Of a stretch of 64,000 nucleotides of DNA, positions 1 to 10,417 are shown piece by piece. The stretch is from Tretioscincus oriximinensis (Eukaryota; Chordata; Lepidosauria; Squamata; Gymnophthalmidae). Below the pieces are notes generated by a model, which made no database searches, was not told the DNA's origin, and saw nothing but the letters and a program-made list of their open reading frames with translations. The stretch lies in the NCBI GenBank assembly GCA_022410635.1, contig JAJVDF010001856.1, forward strand, positions 1 to 64,000. Reading direction: 5' to 3'. Position 1 is the stretch's first letter; each line of letters opens with the position of its first letter. Made by a program: the position numbers and the translations under genes.

Positions 1-781
1 ACAGAAAATAACCCAAAAACAGAACAAGAACTGACCAACATTATAGGACCAACAAATTGGTTACAAGCAAGAGCCATAAACAACTATGTAAGGAATCCAG
101 AGATAAGAGCATTGACTACAAATACGGAAAATCAAATAGACAAGATAATAGCCAAGATAATAACAGGAAAAAAAAATAGCTTCGGAAATATACAAGAACT
201 TAAATACTATGGAAAATGAAATCATGTTAGACATAGTAAATAGATGGCAAGCAACAATAAACTTAAATTACACTGAAACACAAGCAATAATAAAAAATAT
301 AAAACAAGAAAAAATGAATAAATTTAAGGAAATAGGATTAAAAATAATACATAAATGGCATCGGACACCACAACAANTAGCATATTTTATTAGAAATACA
401 AGCAACCAATGCTGGCAGGGATGCCAAATAGTAGCAGATTACTACCATATATATTGGACATGTCCATATTCACAAGAATTTTGGGGACAGATACAGAAGG
501 AAATAAATAAAATATATAATGAAAATATAATAATAACAGATAAAATGGCAATATGTTTATTAGATATGGATAACATAAGACCTCAAAATAAACAAAAAAT
601 GATAGAAAACTTGATTAAGTGCGCACAAATTACTTTAATCAGAGGATGGAAAGATACAACAATACGAACATTAAATAAATGGAGAGAATACATAGACGAG
701 AAAATGATGGCAGATATCAACTCAATAAAAATACACTACGCACACAACTTCTTAAAAATAATGGAAACAAAGAACAACTAG
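1..781 (+). pseudogene. L1 ORF2 protein C-terminus, one frameshift
   Basis: This is the C-terminal region of an L1 ORF2 protein (endonuclease-reverse transcriptase), downstream of the RT domain. Reading frame 1 is open from base 1 to 219. Frame 2 carries the match on from about 209 to the stop at 781, so there is a frameshift near 200-210. Counting from the ATG at 209, Cys68, Cys72, His80 and Cys85 form CX3CX7HX4C, the zinc-knuckle spacing of L1 ORF2. The WHRTP stretch before it fits the L1 pattern of W-Y-x-T-P. One N at 376 makes one residue unknown. The 190-codon frame after the shift is uninterrupted. Confidence 0.85.
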
Positions 782-881
782 AGACGAATCAAAAACTATT
801 TGATTAGTAATATGACTCAACAAACAAGAAAAAATAAAATAGAATTAATATTTTCACTATAAACCACAAGTACATAATAAG

Positions 882-1165
882 AAAGGGGAAGGGGAGGGAG
901 GGAGGGAAGGGGTAAGAAGGGAATGGTAGGGGGAGGATAAGGGGAGGGGAAAGGGGAAGATAAGTGAAGTAATGATAAAAGAAAATATTAAAGACAACGA
1001 AAGGTAAAAATTATGGTGTGACAAGTAAAGAAAGTATAAAGATATGTATAGGTATAACACTCATGTGGATGTATAGATGTACGTACGTGAGTGTATGTAT
1101 ATATATGTACGTATGTGTATGTATGTATGTGTGTATATATGTATATGTATGTATGTTTATATGTG
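882..1165 (+). repeat. Polypurine tract and TG/TA microsatellite in L1 3' UTR
   Basis: Runs of GGGGA and GGGA (about 882-962) are followed by alternating TATG/TGTA repeats (about 1075-1165). The G-runs could form a G-quadruplex. Both lie inside the L1 3' UTR and need no separate explanation. Confidence 0.8.
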
Positions 1166-1417
1166 TATATATATACATATGAGATATGAATATATTGCAT
1201 GGATAAATATGTCTTTCCCTTTGTGGGTGGGAGGGTGGGGGTTGAGTTAATGTGTGCGTATGAAAAAATAATACATGGCAGATTTATTGTGTTAAGAATT
1301 TTTGATAATCAGTGATGTAACTGCGGCATTCTAATTTTCATTATTTTGTGTATATCCTTGTTTCTTGTTATAAAAAATAAAAAATTTAAAAAAAAATAAT
1401 AAAAAAATGTAAATAGC

Positions 1418-1725
1418 ATTATCTTTTAGTTGTGGCATAAAATTTTACACACTGCTATGAAAGAGTATGTAACCTAGCCTATTTGCTAGATCCTTCCTGT
1501 GAATCACCAACAAGCTCCTCCCACTTCAGAGCATGTGTGCAGGGGCTTTGTTAATCAGCCAAAAACCCTTTTTAAACTGCTAACAATCCCCAAACTCCAA
1601 ACTCTCTCCTCTGGCAATTTTCTCCCCCTTTTCCTTGGGCTAGATAGAGGATGTAACTGAGCCTGTTTGCTAGTTTCTTCCTATGAGTCAAAGATATTCA
1701 ACTCCCCTCCCCACCCCAGGCCCCA
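1418..1725 (+). repeat. Unclassified interspersed repeat, family X copy 1
   Basis: The segment shares several blocks with 27950-28150, including TTTAGTTGTGG, CCCCAAACTCCAAACTCTC, CTCCTCCCACTTCAGAGC and GAGCCTGTTT. The block with 'gcctatttgctag...ccttcctgtga' recurs inside this copy at about 1650-1690, so the unit contains an internal direct repeat of about 180 bp. No coding potential, TIR or poly(A) tail was recognised. Confidence 0.6.
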
Positions 1726-2289
1726 TCCAGATTTCTGTGATGGAAAATCACATGAGAAACCCTGCCATAAATAATCTGTACTCCTTATCTGTTGCCTAGC
1801 AACTTCACTCAGGCAGAGGGGAAAAGAAGTTCAAGAATTGCTTGGCCTTTACTGATACTAGGCCGAGAAAGAAGCCTGTCGTGGGGGAGCAGACCTGATC
1901 TGCTGCCAAGCCCAAATTACTTCTTGTGAGCTGAACACAAGCTCACACCAGAGATAATTCACAAACACATAGATACAGAAAGGAGAGGGAAGAGTCAATT
2001 GGTCAGAAGTCAAGGATTGAAGAAGAGCCAAACAGTCTGATACGGTCCAACATCACACAAGCCAAGTAATCTACCAGGGAAGCTGGGTACACACACTAAC
2101 ACACAACCTGTCTCCAGCAATGCTTGCAGGTTCAGAGCAGACTTAAATAGGCTCTTCAGCCTACCGTCTCATCCCCTTTTCGAAGAGACACTGAGATCAC
2201 CTAAGCCCCATCTGCTGCTTCCTGCTTGCCAAGAACTGTTTAACTCTAGCCATGCCAGGGCTTTCCTCTTACCCTTCATCCTGCAGTTC
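1726..2289. other. Unassigned non-coding stretch
   Basis: No protein motif, TIR or familiar repeat is evident. It could be part of an old LTR or unique sequence. I cannot decide by eye. Confidence 0.4.
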
Positions 2290-2690
2290 AGTCTCTCGGA
2301 AAATGCCCGGCTGCTGGGGCGGCTGTGTCTGCTGGGGGGGCTTCTTCATCCTCTGAGGCAGAATCCTCCTCCAGTCCAGAACTGCCCATGACAAGCACAT
2401 ACATGTACAAGTCACCCTGTGATTTGGGGGCCTGTATGAGGAAGGAACCCCAACATCTGAATTTCTCCCTCCCTCTAGCCCCATCTACTTTTTTCTGGCA
2501 GTGGCCATTTTGGGTCACGTGATCTCTGGCCCTGCCACCTTTTGGGTCATGTGCCTTTTGGTTACATGTGGGGGCAGGACAGAAGTCACATGATCCAAAA
2601 TGGCCACTGCCAGAAGTCACATAACCCAAAAGGGGCTGGGGCTAGAAGTCATGTGACAGAAAGAGAGGCCTCCCCCCATATAAGTTTCTG
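2290..2690. repeat. Repeat family D (CATGTG/CACATG-rich), copy 1
   Basis: A GC-richer segment contains repeated 'gtcacatga', 'aaaatggcc' and 'ttttggg' words in both orientations, which gives a partly palindromic structure. The same words in similar order occur at about 54985-55480. Several CANNTG E-box-like words (CACGTG, CATGTG, CACATG) recur. No clear termini were found, so the class is unknown. The open frames here are chance products of the GC-rich sequence. Confidence 0.5.
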
Positions 2691-3254
2691 GAGTGGAAAC
2701 TATCTCATCACTGTGCCTCTTGCCAGAAATAAAGATGGCGTTTCTGGGAGCAGCAACTGGAAATGACAGTCAACAAATCCCATTCTCGGGAGCAGCAACC
2801 GGAAATGACAACGAGGTGAGTGAGAAATTCTTGTACATTTAGCATACAAGGGTTCCTCATCATCATACAGGGAAGGGAATTTTTTTAACAACCAGTTCAC
2901 CTGAACTGGCTGAATCCTGTCACTGAGAAAGACTGTGAACTTGGTTGACTGTCATGTTTTATATTGTATTTTGTTATATGAATAAAGTTTAAAAAAGCCA
3001 TCAAAAATAATCCTGCTTGCATCAGTGCAGAAACTCTTTTTCATCTGTTTTTAAAAGCCAACAAATCTGGGTACTTTTCCAAATCTGAAGGATGATATCG
3101 AACTGTGTTCTGCCTTTAGGCTCATTCAAATTGGCCTGATTCCTTAGGTAGTGATTACCATCTTCATGAGCAAGCAAAATGCTTTGAACAGTTTAATCAC
3201 ATGAACAACCAAAATGTTTAAGCAGATCCTGGATTATTCTAGCGAGAGATTATT
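2691..3254. other. Unassigned; short A-tailed segment
   Basis: AATAAA followed by 'gtttaaaaaa' at about 2980-2995 looks like a polyadenylation signal with a short A-run. Two near-identical 'gcagcaac(t/c)ggaaatgaca' words lie at about 2750 and 2795. A retroposed or LTR-derived segment is possible, but nothing is recognisable. Confidence 0.3.
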
Positions 3255-3612
3255 CTAGCAATAAGGAAAGTATTTTTTCACCCAGAGGGTCATCAGCCTG
3301 TGGAATTGACTTCCTGAAGAGGTGGTGGTAGCTAACAGCTTGGATAGCTTCAAGACAGGACTAGACAGGTTTATGGACACCAAGGGTATAAATGGGTCCT
3401 AGGATGGATGCCTGGATGTTGCCTCCAGGATGGAGCAACAGGCAGGACTCCTGAAATACCATTTGCAGGGAGTCATGAACAGGAGCATATTTTGCTTTCC
3501 TCTGTTCAGACTGCCCAGGTGCATCTGGTGGGCTTCTGTGTGAGAGAGAATGCTGGACTTGATGGGCTGTGGCCTGATCCAGGATGGCTCCTCTTAGGTT
3601 CTTATGCAGCAT
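3255..3612 (+). mobile_element. CR1 LINE 3' end
   Basis: This is the end of CR1 ORF2 and its 3' UTR in sense orientation. The part up to about 3400 encodes the CR1 ending LWNxLPEEVVVANSLDSFKTGLDRF in decayed form. It finishes with the characteristic TTCTTATG word near 3605. It is the sense counterpart of the antisense copies at 9673 and 21893. No target duplication was seen. Confidence 0.85.
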
Positions 3613-4447
3613 CTGAGACAGGAAAATAAAGGTGGCCAGCACGAGGTTTCATAGACCAAATCTACTTCAAGAGTAAGGCCCCCTCCAGGTCAGCTCTTTC
3701 TACATCCAAGGTATTTAAATCAAGGCAAAATGCCTCACATGCTCATGCAGTCCCAGCAATCCATTTACAAAAGGTTCTCACATCCTCAGCCCATCTTTAG
3801 TTCACCATTTCCAACCTAGAATGTTCATGAGAAGGAACAGGAGAGACTAAACGGTGAAAGATCCCATCTACCACTAACTACAAAATTATATTAACCAAGA
3901 CTTGCTGTCGAGAATTGATTTATACAATCAGTTGTCTCAGCACGCGTGTTTCTCGCATTGAGTATATCCCTGAAATACTGTCCAGTGCTAATAAGGCCGT
4001 AAGTGATTAGAACATGCTGATATTATCTATGACTCTAACAGCAGATATTATCTAGGGCAGCCAAAACTATATATCACTATATATCATTCACGGTCCATTG
4101 AATGAAATTATCAAGTGGTGTTTGTTGAAATTACTAATTTGTTCAGAAGGTGGTCTAGATTTGTGCGTGGTCACCCACTTCCATGCAGCCTGGAAATACC
4201 ACCAAGTGTTTGGTAAACCTTTGCTAGCTTACAAACAACCCCCCAACCTCAAACAACTCCTCACCCACAGAACACAGATGGAGAAATGGGAACTAGACCC
4301 ATCCACCAACCCAGATGTCAACTGTGATGGTAGAGGTAGGGGATGAAGGACACTCTGCTCACACATCCACCCTGGCAATGTCATCACAGGACCTGATCAC
4401 ATCACCCACAATATTAGAGGCCCTTTTACATGCTCGTCTTCCAATGT
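3613..4447. other. Unassigned non-coding stretch
   Basis: Low-GC sequence with no recognised element or conserved frame. The short frames are not supported by any motif. Confidence 0.4.
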
Positions 4448-4455
4448 GGTGTATT

Positions 4456-4973
4456 TAGGGTTGCCATATTTTGGCAGCCCAAAACTGGGACAGGAGTGGG
4501 GTGGGGGTGCGTGCACAAAGGGACGCGCACACATGGACGTTTGTGGTGAGACAGGCAGAACCTCTCTTCTGCCTGTCTCACCACAAGCGTCCATGTGTGC
4601 GCGCGTGCGTGTGCGTAGCTGCTCCAATGCTGGAGGCGGGGTTTCGCACCTGCTGAACAGAGCTGACCTCCTGTCAAAACCCCAAGCGTTTTTGCTCTGC
4701 TGGAGGCAAGTTCGCACTCAGCTTGACAGCAGGCGCGAAACCCGGCCTCCAGCAGGCTCTGAGGTTCCTTCCAGGACCCCGGAAAGCGTTGCTTGGGCTG
4801 CAGCCGTCAGCTCTGACGGCTCCTTTGCCTTTAAAATCCTGCATTTTTATATTCCCTGATGCAGCATTGGGGAATGTAAAAATCCAGGATTTTAGCTTAA
4901 AACCCAGAGGGGACTATATTTGAGTCCCCCAAACCGGGATTGTCCCATCTTCCCAGGACATGTGGCAACCCTA
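4456..4973. mobile_element. Non-autonomous hAT DNA transposon with 8-bp TSD
   Basis: The element begins TAGGGTTGCCA and ends TGGCAACCCTA, giving terminal inverted repeats that continue imperfectly inward ('aaactgggaca' against 'ccgggattgtccc'). It is flanked on both sides by GGTGTATT (4448-4455 and 4974-4981), an exact 8-bp target duplication, which is the hAT hallmark. It has no transposase frame, so it depended on one encoded elsewhere. Two internal inverted repeats are present: a 36-bp hairpin (4525-4560 with 4567-4602) and a longer-loop pair (about 4631-4658 with 4727-4754). Confidence 0.88.
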
Positions 4974-4981
4974 GGTGTATT

Positions 4982-5454
4982 CCGTTTTCTGCCAACATTG
5001 GGTAAACAGGACAATCCCTTCGCCAGAGAATAAATGGACACAAATCAGATATTCGATTTGGCAATACACAGAAACCAGTTGCTGAACATTTCAACCTTCC
5101 AGGACTTTCTATCTCAGACCTCAGGACTGCAGTCCTTGGACAAAGAAACTACAAAGGAAGGTTTGAAATAGAAGCAGCAGAACTTGAATACATTCACAAG
5201 TTCCAGGCCATCAGCAAAGGACTTAAGATAATGGTTTCCTGGCCAATTATACATTTTTATGACACCGGTTAAGTACTTGATTGCTTTACTACCAGACATT
5301 GCCTCTTGTTGCCCCAGGGACTTTTTCACATGAGAGGATTAGTTTCTGCTATTTACCTGTTTTTCTAAACCTGGAGTTCATCACCTTATCACATTTGCAT
5401 ATGCTTTGTCTTCTCCCATACACAGTTTTCCATAAATACCTGACCCTGACATTA
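4982..5454. other. Unassigned non-coding stretch
   Basis: No element is recognised here. It leads into a diverged Penelope-like fragment. Confidence 0.4.
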
Positions 5455-5520
5455 GTGTCCACAAAAGCTTATGCCCTCCACTTTTCTCCTGTTAGTCTGA
5501 AAGTGCTATTAGAGTTAAAG
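5455..5520 (+). mobile_element. Diverged Penelope-like/hammerhead-type repeat fragment
   Basis: The words 'acaaaagcttatgcc', 'ccacttttctc', 'gttagtctgaaagtgct' align in order with the intact unit at 27800-27920. This is an older, shorter copy of that family in the same orientation. Confidence 0.6.
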
Positions 5521-5689
5521 GCCTGTTTTTTAAACTGTGCCTTTAGAGTTAACTCTCAGAACTAAAGGTGTGGGTTTTAAACTGTTTTTAAACTGGTGGG
5601 AATGCAATACAAAATCAGAGTATTCTCAAATTAATCCAGGTTTATTTATTTATTTAGCCTGACTTGGTACAGAAGTTAAGAAACAGTCT

Positions 5690-6138
5690 AAGGAGGTGCA
5701 GTGGTTCAGAGGTTAAGGAACGGTTTTTCAACAGATAGGTCCATTCTCAAAGCTCTGTGGAGTGTGGTGAGTGCCCTCTACTGGCCTCAGCTTCAGCCAA
5801 CTGAGCTGTTTGAAAATATTTTGCAGTTAGATGAGTGTGGGGGGTATAATGTAAGCCTATGGGTGAAAAACTAGATTGTAAGATACTTTGAGTCATTTTG
5901 GATGAGAAATGCAGGGTATAAAAATAGGCTGACCAGATGAGCCTTTTGGGGGGAGGGGGGTGGAAACACGGTTTTGGGGTGCCTTCCAGGTTTTGCTGAG
6001 GAAAAAAAAATCAAAAAAAGATTTTCTTTTTTTAAAAAAAATATTATTTTTCCTCAGCAAAAACTGGGAGGCACCCCAAAACCAGGTTTTCACCCCCCAA
6101 AAAAGGGGTCATCTGGTTAGCCTTCTTCTTCTCCTTCT
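5690..6138 (+). mobile_element. tRNA-derived SINE (family A), split by a MITE
   Basis: The order of blocks matches the better copies at 21388 and 23136: a tRNA-like head ('gtggttcagaggtta'), 'gagtgccctctactgg', 'cagccaactgagctg', then the L2-like tail 'actttgagtcattttg' and 'gggtataaaaat', with a TTCTTC-rich end after 6121. The body is interrupted at the tail by the palindrome at 5926-6123. Confidence 0.7.
5926..6123. mobile_element. Palindromic MITE
   Basis: A near-perfect inverted repeat with about 85-bp arms begins AGGCTGACCAGATGA and ends TCATCTGGTTAGCCT. The centre is A/T-rich. The same right terminus occurs at 22858-22912, so it is a dispersed family. It sits between the SINE body and its pyrimidine tail, which shows that it inserted later than the SINE. 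The target duplication is not clear (possibly TA). Confidence 0.8.
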
Positions 6139-6139
6139 T

Positions 6140-6475
6140 CCCCTTGTCCTTCTTCTATATTTAAAGGCCTAAAGTGGGTGATCACAATAAAAATAGAAAA
6201 CAATAACAAACATATTAAAAACAACAATAGTGTCTGAAATTGGGGAGCTGCTGCTTCAGCTAAAGACCTGGGTAAAGAGGTGCACCTTCCATAATTTTCT
6301 GACTGACTGCTGTAAAGATTCCTGAGGAGACTATTCCATAGTCTGGGGGCCATGAATGAGACGGTCCTGTCCTGCTTTAACACTTCCTTTGTTGTTGAGA
6401 CTGGTGGTACAACTAGGAGGCCTCCTGTGCAAGCCCAAGGCATGGTGCCTGGTGAAAACATGTCTTTTCATCCAG
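6140..6475 (-). mobile_element. L2 LINE, ORF2 C-terminus
   Basis: The minus strand encodes DRTVSFMAPRLWNSLLRNL, the L2 ORF2 C-terminal signature (A-P-x-L-W-N-S-L). It is followed by a decayed 3' region. Matching segments are at 7866, 28925 and 59125 on the same strand. Confidence 0.72.
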
Positions 6476-6554
6476 ACCTTTGATGTTTAGTTCTGACAGG
6501 GAGAGTAGATGAAATAAGAGTTTTAAACAGTTTTAATAATTCGGATACTAACAG
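6476..6554. other. Unassigned short gap
   Basis: AT-rich sequence between an L2 fragment and a possible LTR. Nothing is recognised. Confidence 0.3.
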
Positions 6555-7260
6555 GGGTTTGCTACCACGTTATTAAGAATGCCAGCACATCCGAAGCAAC
6601 TGTTCCTCAGGATACGGACATGTGCAGAATCCGACTCCCATCAAGAACTCACACAGAGGCCATAAGCTTAGATCAAGAGGCAAGATCTAGGAGGCCCATG
6701 TGGGTCATGGAACCTCCAGAGCACCCCTGTGCACAGGTTTTTATTGACACAAGATCAGAAGGCGTGTACAAGAAAACAGACGTCAGAGAATGGGAGTTCC
6801 GAAGGTGTGGTTTGGGGCGGACCAGAGGTGGCCCCAGGTTGTGACACCTGTGTGATGTTTCTCCCTCCTCCCCAGGGGTGCAGCCTGTGTCAGGAAACTC
6901 CAAATATGGGTATGGTTTGGGTGGAACAAGATTGATCCCTGCAGCTTTCAGGACCTGTGACCGGCCGTTCACCTCTTGGAGAGGTGATAGCCAGAACTTC
7001 CTCAGAGCTATCAGGCAGTTGATTAATCCCATCAAGCCAAAGCTTCTGAGTCAATGGATGCACCTAGAGATAATGGGTGCAGGTAAACATGGCAAAGATG
7101 GGTGTTGCTTCAGGGCAGGAAGAGAGATTAGCTCTCTTGCAACACCCTGAGCTGGAAGTTTCCCAAAATTTCTGCAGATTTGAGCCCTGTGCTTTAAGAG
7201 ACCAATGTTTGTGTACTTTTATAACAAAATATATTATGCCAATTAATATATTCCTAACAG
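6555..7260 (-). mobile_element. Possible solo LTR (low confidence)
   Basis: Read on the minus strand, the segment starts TGTTAGGAA, has a TTATAAAAG word near its start, and has 'gtcaataaaaacc' (polyadenylation-signal-like, about 6740-6755) followed by about 190 bp resembling R-U5. 'ctaacag' occurs at both edges. No internal retroviral frame adjoins it. The boundaries and class are inferred, and unique DNA is an alternative. Confidence 0.3.
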
Positions 7261-7534
7261 AGAACCCCGAGAGGATACTTCATATTTTTGCTGTTGTTAC
7301 CCACCCTAACATCGAAGGGTGGGGCTATAAATTCCTAAATAAATATGCTATTATGGGAAATCTGGCAATGATGCTGCATTTCCTGTAATAGCAATGCTTA
7401 CCTGCATATCTGTCACTGGCTTTTGCAAATGCAGGTAACATTAGGTTACTGGAAGTATTGCTTCTCCCATCTGGTAGTAGCTTTTTATTAGATATTTATT
7501 TTGTATAACGATGGGTGCTACCATACTTAAAATA

Positions 7535-7840
7535 AATGCTGGCATCCAGATTAGTGGGAGGCAGATCAAATGCTACGTAGGCCCTTAGTAGCTTCTCACC
7601 CCTAAAGACTTGAAGAAGGAGGGTACTTCTTTGCTTGCAATTGGCTCATCTGTTTCTCTTCTGTCATTGGCTGCTGGTTCCTCTCTTGTCAAAGGAGGAA
7701 AAGCCTCAATTTTTAAAGGTCTTTGAGGTTTGAGACTGCTGTGGGGGAGCTAATAAAAACTTTGGTTTTTTCCTGGGTAAATTCAACTGAGGAAACAGCT
7801 TTTCCATATACCAACTTGTTGAAAGAATTGTGAGGTAAGG
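7535..7840 (+). mobile_element. Possible solo LTR (low confidence)
   Basis: Two ATTGGC words (CCAAT boxes in reverse, about 7640 and 7667), a TTTTTAAAGG word (about 7710) and AATAAAAAC (about 7752) are spaced as in a small LTR. No second LTR, internal region or target duplication was found. Confidence 0.28.
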
Positions 7841-7865
7841 CTGGAACTTTTGGAAATTCTCACAA

Positions 7866-8125
7866 TTATTTATTTATGTTTGTTTGTTTGTTTGTTTATT
7901 TATATTTATACTCTGCCCCCCATAGCCGAAGGTCTCAGGGTGGCCAACAGTAAAATATCAATACAAAATTAACAAATTAAAAACGGTATAAAAACAATAT
8001 CTAAAAGTGGGGACAAAAATGGCATTCTCTTCAGCCAAAGGCCAGGTGAAAGAGGTGCTCTAAAGATGGGACATTGTGCTAGGGAATCAGCATAAATGGA
8101 GTAATTCAAACGGGGCCAACAGACA
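7866..8125 (-). mobile_element. L2 LINE 3' end
   Basis: On the plus strand it opens with TTTATTTA-type repeats and 'gccgaaggtctcaggg', the reverse of the L2-like 3' tail. It then has 'cttcagccaaaggccaggtgaaagaggtg', also seen at 59165, where the minus strand gives the L2 C-terminus. It is truncated after about 250 bp. Confidence 0.7.
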
Positions 8126-8130
8126 TTTCT

Positions 8131-8412
8131 AATCATAGAATCATAGAATCATAGAGTTGGAAGGGACCTCCGGGGTCATCGGGTCCAACCCCCTGCTCGA
8201 TGCAGGATTCATTAAACCATCCCAGACAGATGACTGTCCAGTCTCTGTTTGAAGACTTCCAGGGAAGGTGAACTCACTGCCCCCTGTGGCAAACTGTTCC
8301 ACTGGTTTATCACCCTGACTGTTAGAAAGTTTTTCCTGATATCTAATCTGAATCTGCTCCCTTGTAGTTTCATTCCATTGTTTCTAGTCCTTCATATTAC
8401 CACTGCTGGATC
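8131..8412 (-). mobile_element. CR1 LINE 3' end
   Basis: Three tandem 'aatcatag' words mark the 3' terminus of an antisense CR1. The sequence then runs through the 3' UTR into the end of ORF2. It is the same subfamily as 25186 and 61153. The 5' truncation is at about 8412. Confidence 0.9.
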
Positions 8413-8721
8413 CCTGCAGTTAGGTGAGGCAAATCCCCCATAATCACACCATTATAGTGTGAAGAAATCCTCATCTGGGACCACCATAAGTTGTGGTGTG
8501 AATATTTGGTCCTAGCTTCAAAGTCCTCATAGCAAGTTCTGAAACTCATGTGAACTCAGCATAAGGAGACTCATGGGCTGTCCCAATACAGGACATACAA
8601 GTGTGGACAGTCTAGTTCTAGGGCAGTTTGACCACTCTAGCCAGGGCTACAATTAGAGTTGTGCAATTAGTATAACCACAACAGGAAACAAAATGTTGGT
8701 GATTGTCGGAGGTGCTGCGTT
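8413..8721. other. Unassigned non-coding stretch
   Basis: Nothing recognisable lies between the CR1 and the SINE. Confidence 0.35.
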
Positions 8722-8935
8722 AACATTTATTTATACTTATACCTGGCCCAAAGATCTCAGGGCAGCCAACCAAAGGGCAGCGCACATAGCTTTTGTTACT
8801 TTCTCCACAACAGATGCCCTGTGAAGTAGGTGAACTATGATCACCCAGTTGGCCTCATGGGAGTGTAGAATTGAACTGGAAGACTACCAGATAAGTCCAA
8901 CACCCTAACAGCTACACCAAACTGGCTCCAGATGT
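8722..8935 (-). mobile_element. tRNA-derived SINE (family B)
   Basis: An antisense copy runs from an L2-like tail ('atttatttatactt', 'agatctcagggcagcc') to a tRNA-like head ending 'ctacaccaaactggctcc'. The internal 'gaattgaactgg' is a decayed B box. Better copies are at 31613, 38475 and 60384. Confidence 0.8.
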
Positions 8936-9672
8936 TGGCATTGGATCTGGACCCACCTGCTTGTCTTTGTCCATCCTAGCATGATACTGAGGCCTTGAAT
9001 GCACCAAGAACTGGAAAACAGCCCTCTCCTTCCTGTGCAGAGCAGGGAACTCTGGGCATCGTGGAACCAGGGAGTTGATCTACACCAGTGTGTCACAGGG
9101 CCCCATTAAGACCCTGCAGCCAGAAACTGTTTCAGTAGGAGAAACTCCATCTGGAAAAATGTAGCCCAGGTAAATGTGCAAAAGTCATAGTCATCAGTAA
9201 TATAATTGAAAACTGGACATGAAAGCAGAGAAAGAGATGTCTACTTTGGGAAAAAATTGAGAGACATAGTTACCATTATAATTGGTTCTCAATATGGTTC
9301 TTGGTAAGTGAAGTGGTAACCCATAATATTGCTAGTTTCCCATAATAGGCTTGTTACATTGCAACCTTTCTTGGGGCTACTGGAAACCAGCCAAAAGCAC
9401 ACACAAAACAACCAAAGGAAGTGTGTGGGTGCCTAGATGGCTTCTAAGTAGCACCAAGAAAGCTTATAACAAAATGGACTGGCAGATGCAAAGATAAGCC
9501 CAGGACTACTCCTTGGGCCTGTGGAAGGATTTCAAAAGGAAACTGCAGGATCCTTTTGAATTTTTTTTGTCATAATCAATGAAGCCATAGGAGCGAACAC
9601 CATGGTCCCTCCCCCCTTAAAAAACATATTACTTTAAAATGATAGGTGTGATTAGGGTTACCAAAAACAAAA
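8936..9672. other. Unassigned non-coding stretch
   Basis: No protein motif or terminal repeat was recognised. It may be unique sequence. Confidence 0.4.
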
Positions 9673-9726
9673 TAAGAACATAAGAAGAGCCATCCTGGAT
9701 CAGGCTACAGCCCATGTAGTCCAGCA

Positions 9727-10417
9727 TTCTGTGTCACACAGAGGCCCACCAGATGCCCCTGGGCAGTCCGAACAGAGGAAAGCAAAATATGCTCTTGTTC
9801 ATGACTCCCTGCAAATGGTATCTCAGGAGTCCTGCCTGTGGCTCCCTCTTGGAGGCAACATCCAGACATCCATCCTAGTATCCATTTATACCCTTGGTAT
9901 CCATAAACCTGTCTAGTCCTGTCTTGAAACTATCCAAGCTGTTAGCTACCACTACCTCTTCAGGAAGTAAATTCCACAGGCCGATGAACCTCTGGGTGAA
10001 AAAATACTTTCCTTTGTCTGTTCTCACTTTTCTACTCATCCATTTTAAGGAGTGCCCTTTGGTCCTTGTGTNTTCTGTGTCACACAGAGGCCCACCAGAT
10101 GCCCCTGGGCAGTCCGAACAGAGGAAAGCAAAATATGCTCTTGTTCATGACTCCCTGCAAATGGTATCTCAGGAGTCCTGCCTGTGGCTCCCTCTTGGAG
10201 GCAACATCCAGACATCCATCCTAGTATCCATTTATACCCTTGGTATCCATAAACCTGTCTAGTCCTGTCTTGAAACTATCCAAGCTGTTAGCTACCACTA
10301 CCTCTTCAGGAAGTAAATTCCACAGGCCGATGAACCTCTGGGTGAAAAAATACTTTCCTTTGTCTGTTCTCACTTTTCTACTCATCCATTTTAAGGAGTG
10401 CCCTTTGGTCCTTGTGT
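9727..10417. repeat. Perfect 345-bp direct duplication joined by one N
   Basis: Bases 9727-10071 and 10073-10417 read identically, and base 10072 is an N. The duplicated block starts TTCTGTGTCACAC and ends GGTCCTTGTGT. Absence of any difference between copies, inside an otherwise decayed CR1, together with the N at the joint, suggests contig ends that overlap but were not merged. Confidence 0.9.

Larger units (their letters stand above)
1..1408 (+). mobile_element. 5'-truncated L1 LINE, 3' end
   Basis: The 3' part of an L1 retrotransposon runs in from the left edge. It has the C-terminal end of ORF2 (to 781), a 3' UTR with a G-rich polypurine tract (about 882-962), a TG/TA-rich microsatellite (about 1075-1165) and an A-rich tail at about 1370-1407. 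A polypurine tract in the 3' UTR is a known L1 feature. The tail is mixed with T, so the copy is not very recent. The 5' part lies outside the window. Confidence 0.85.
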
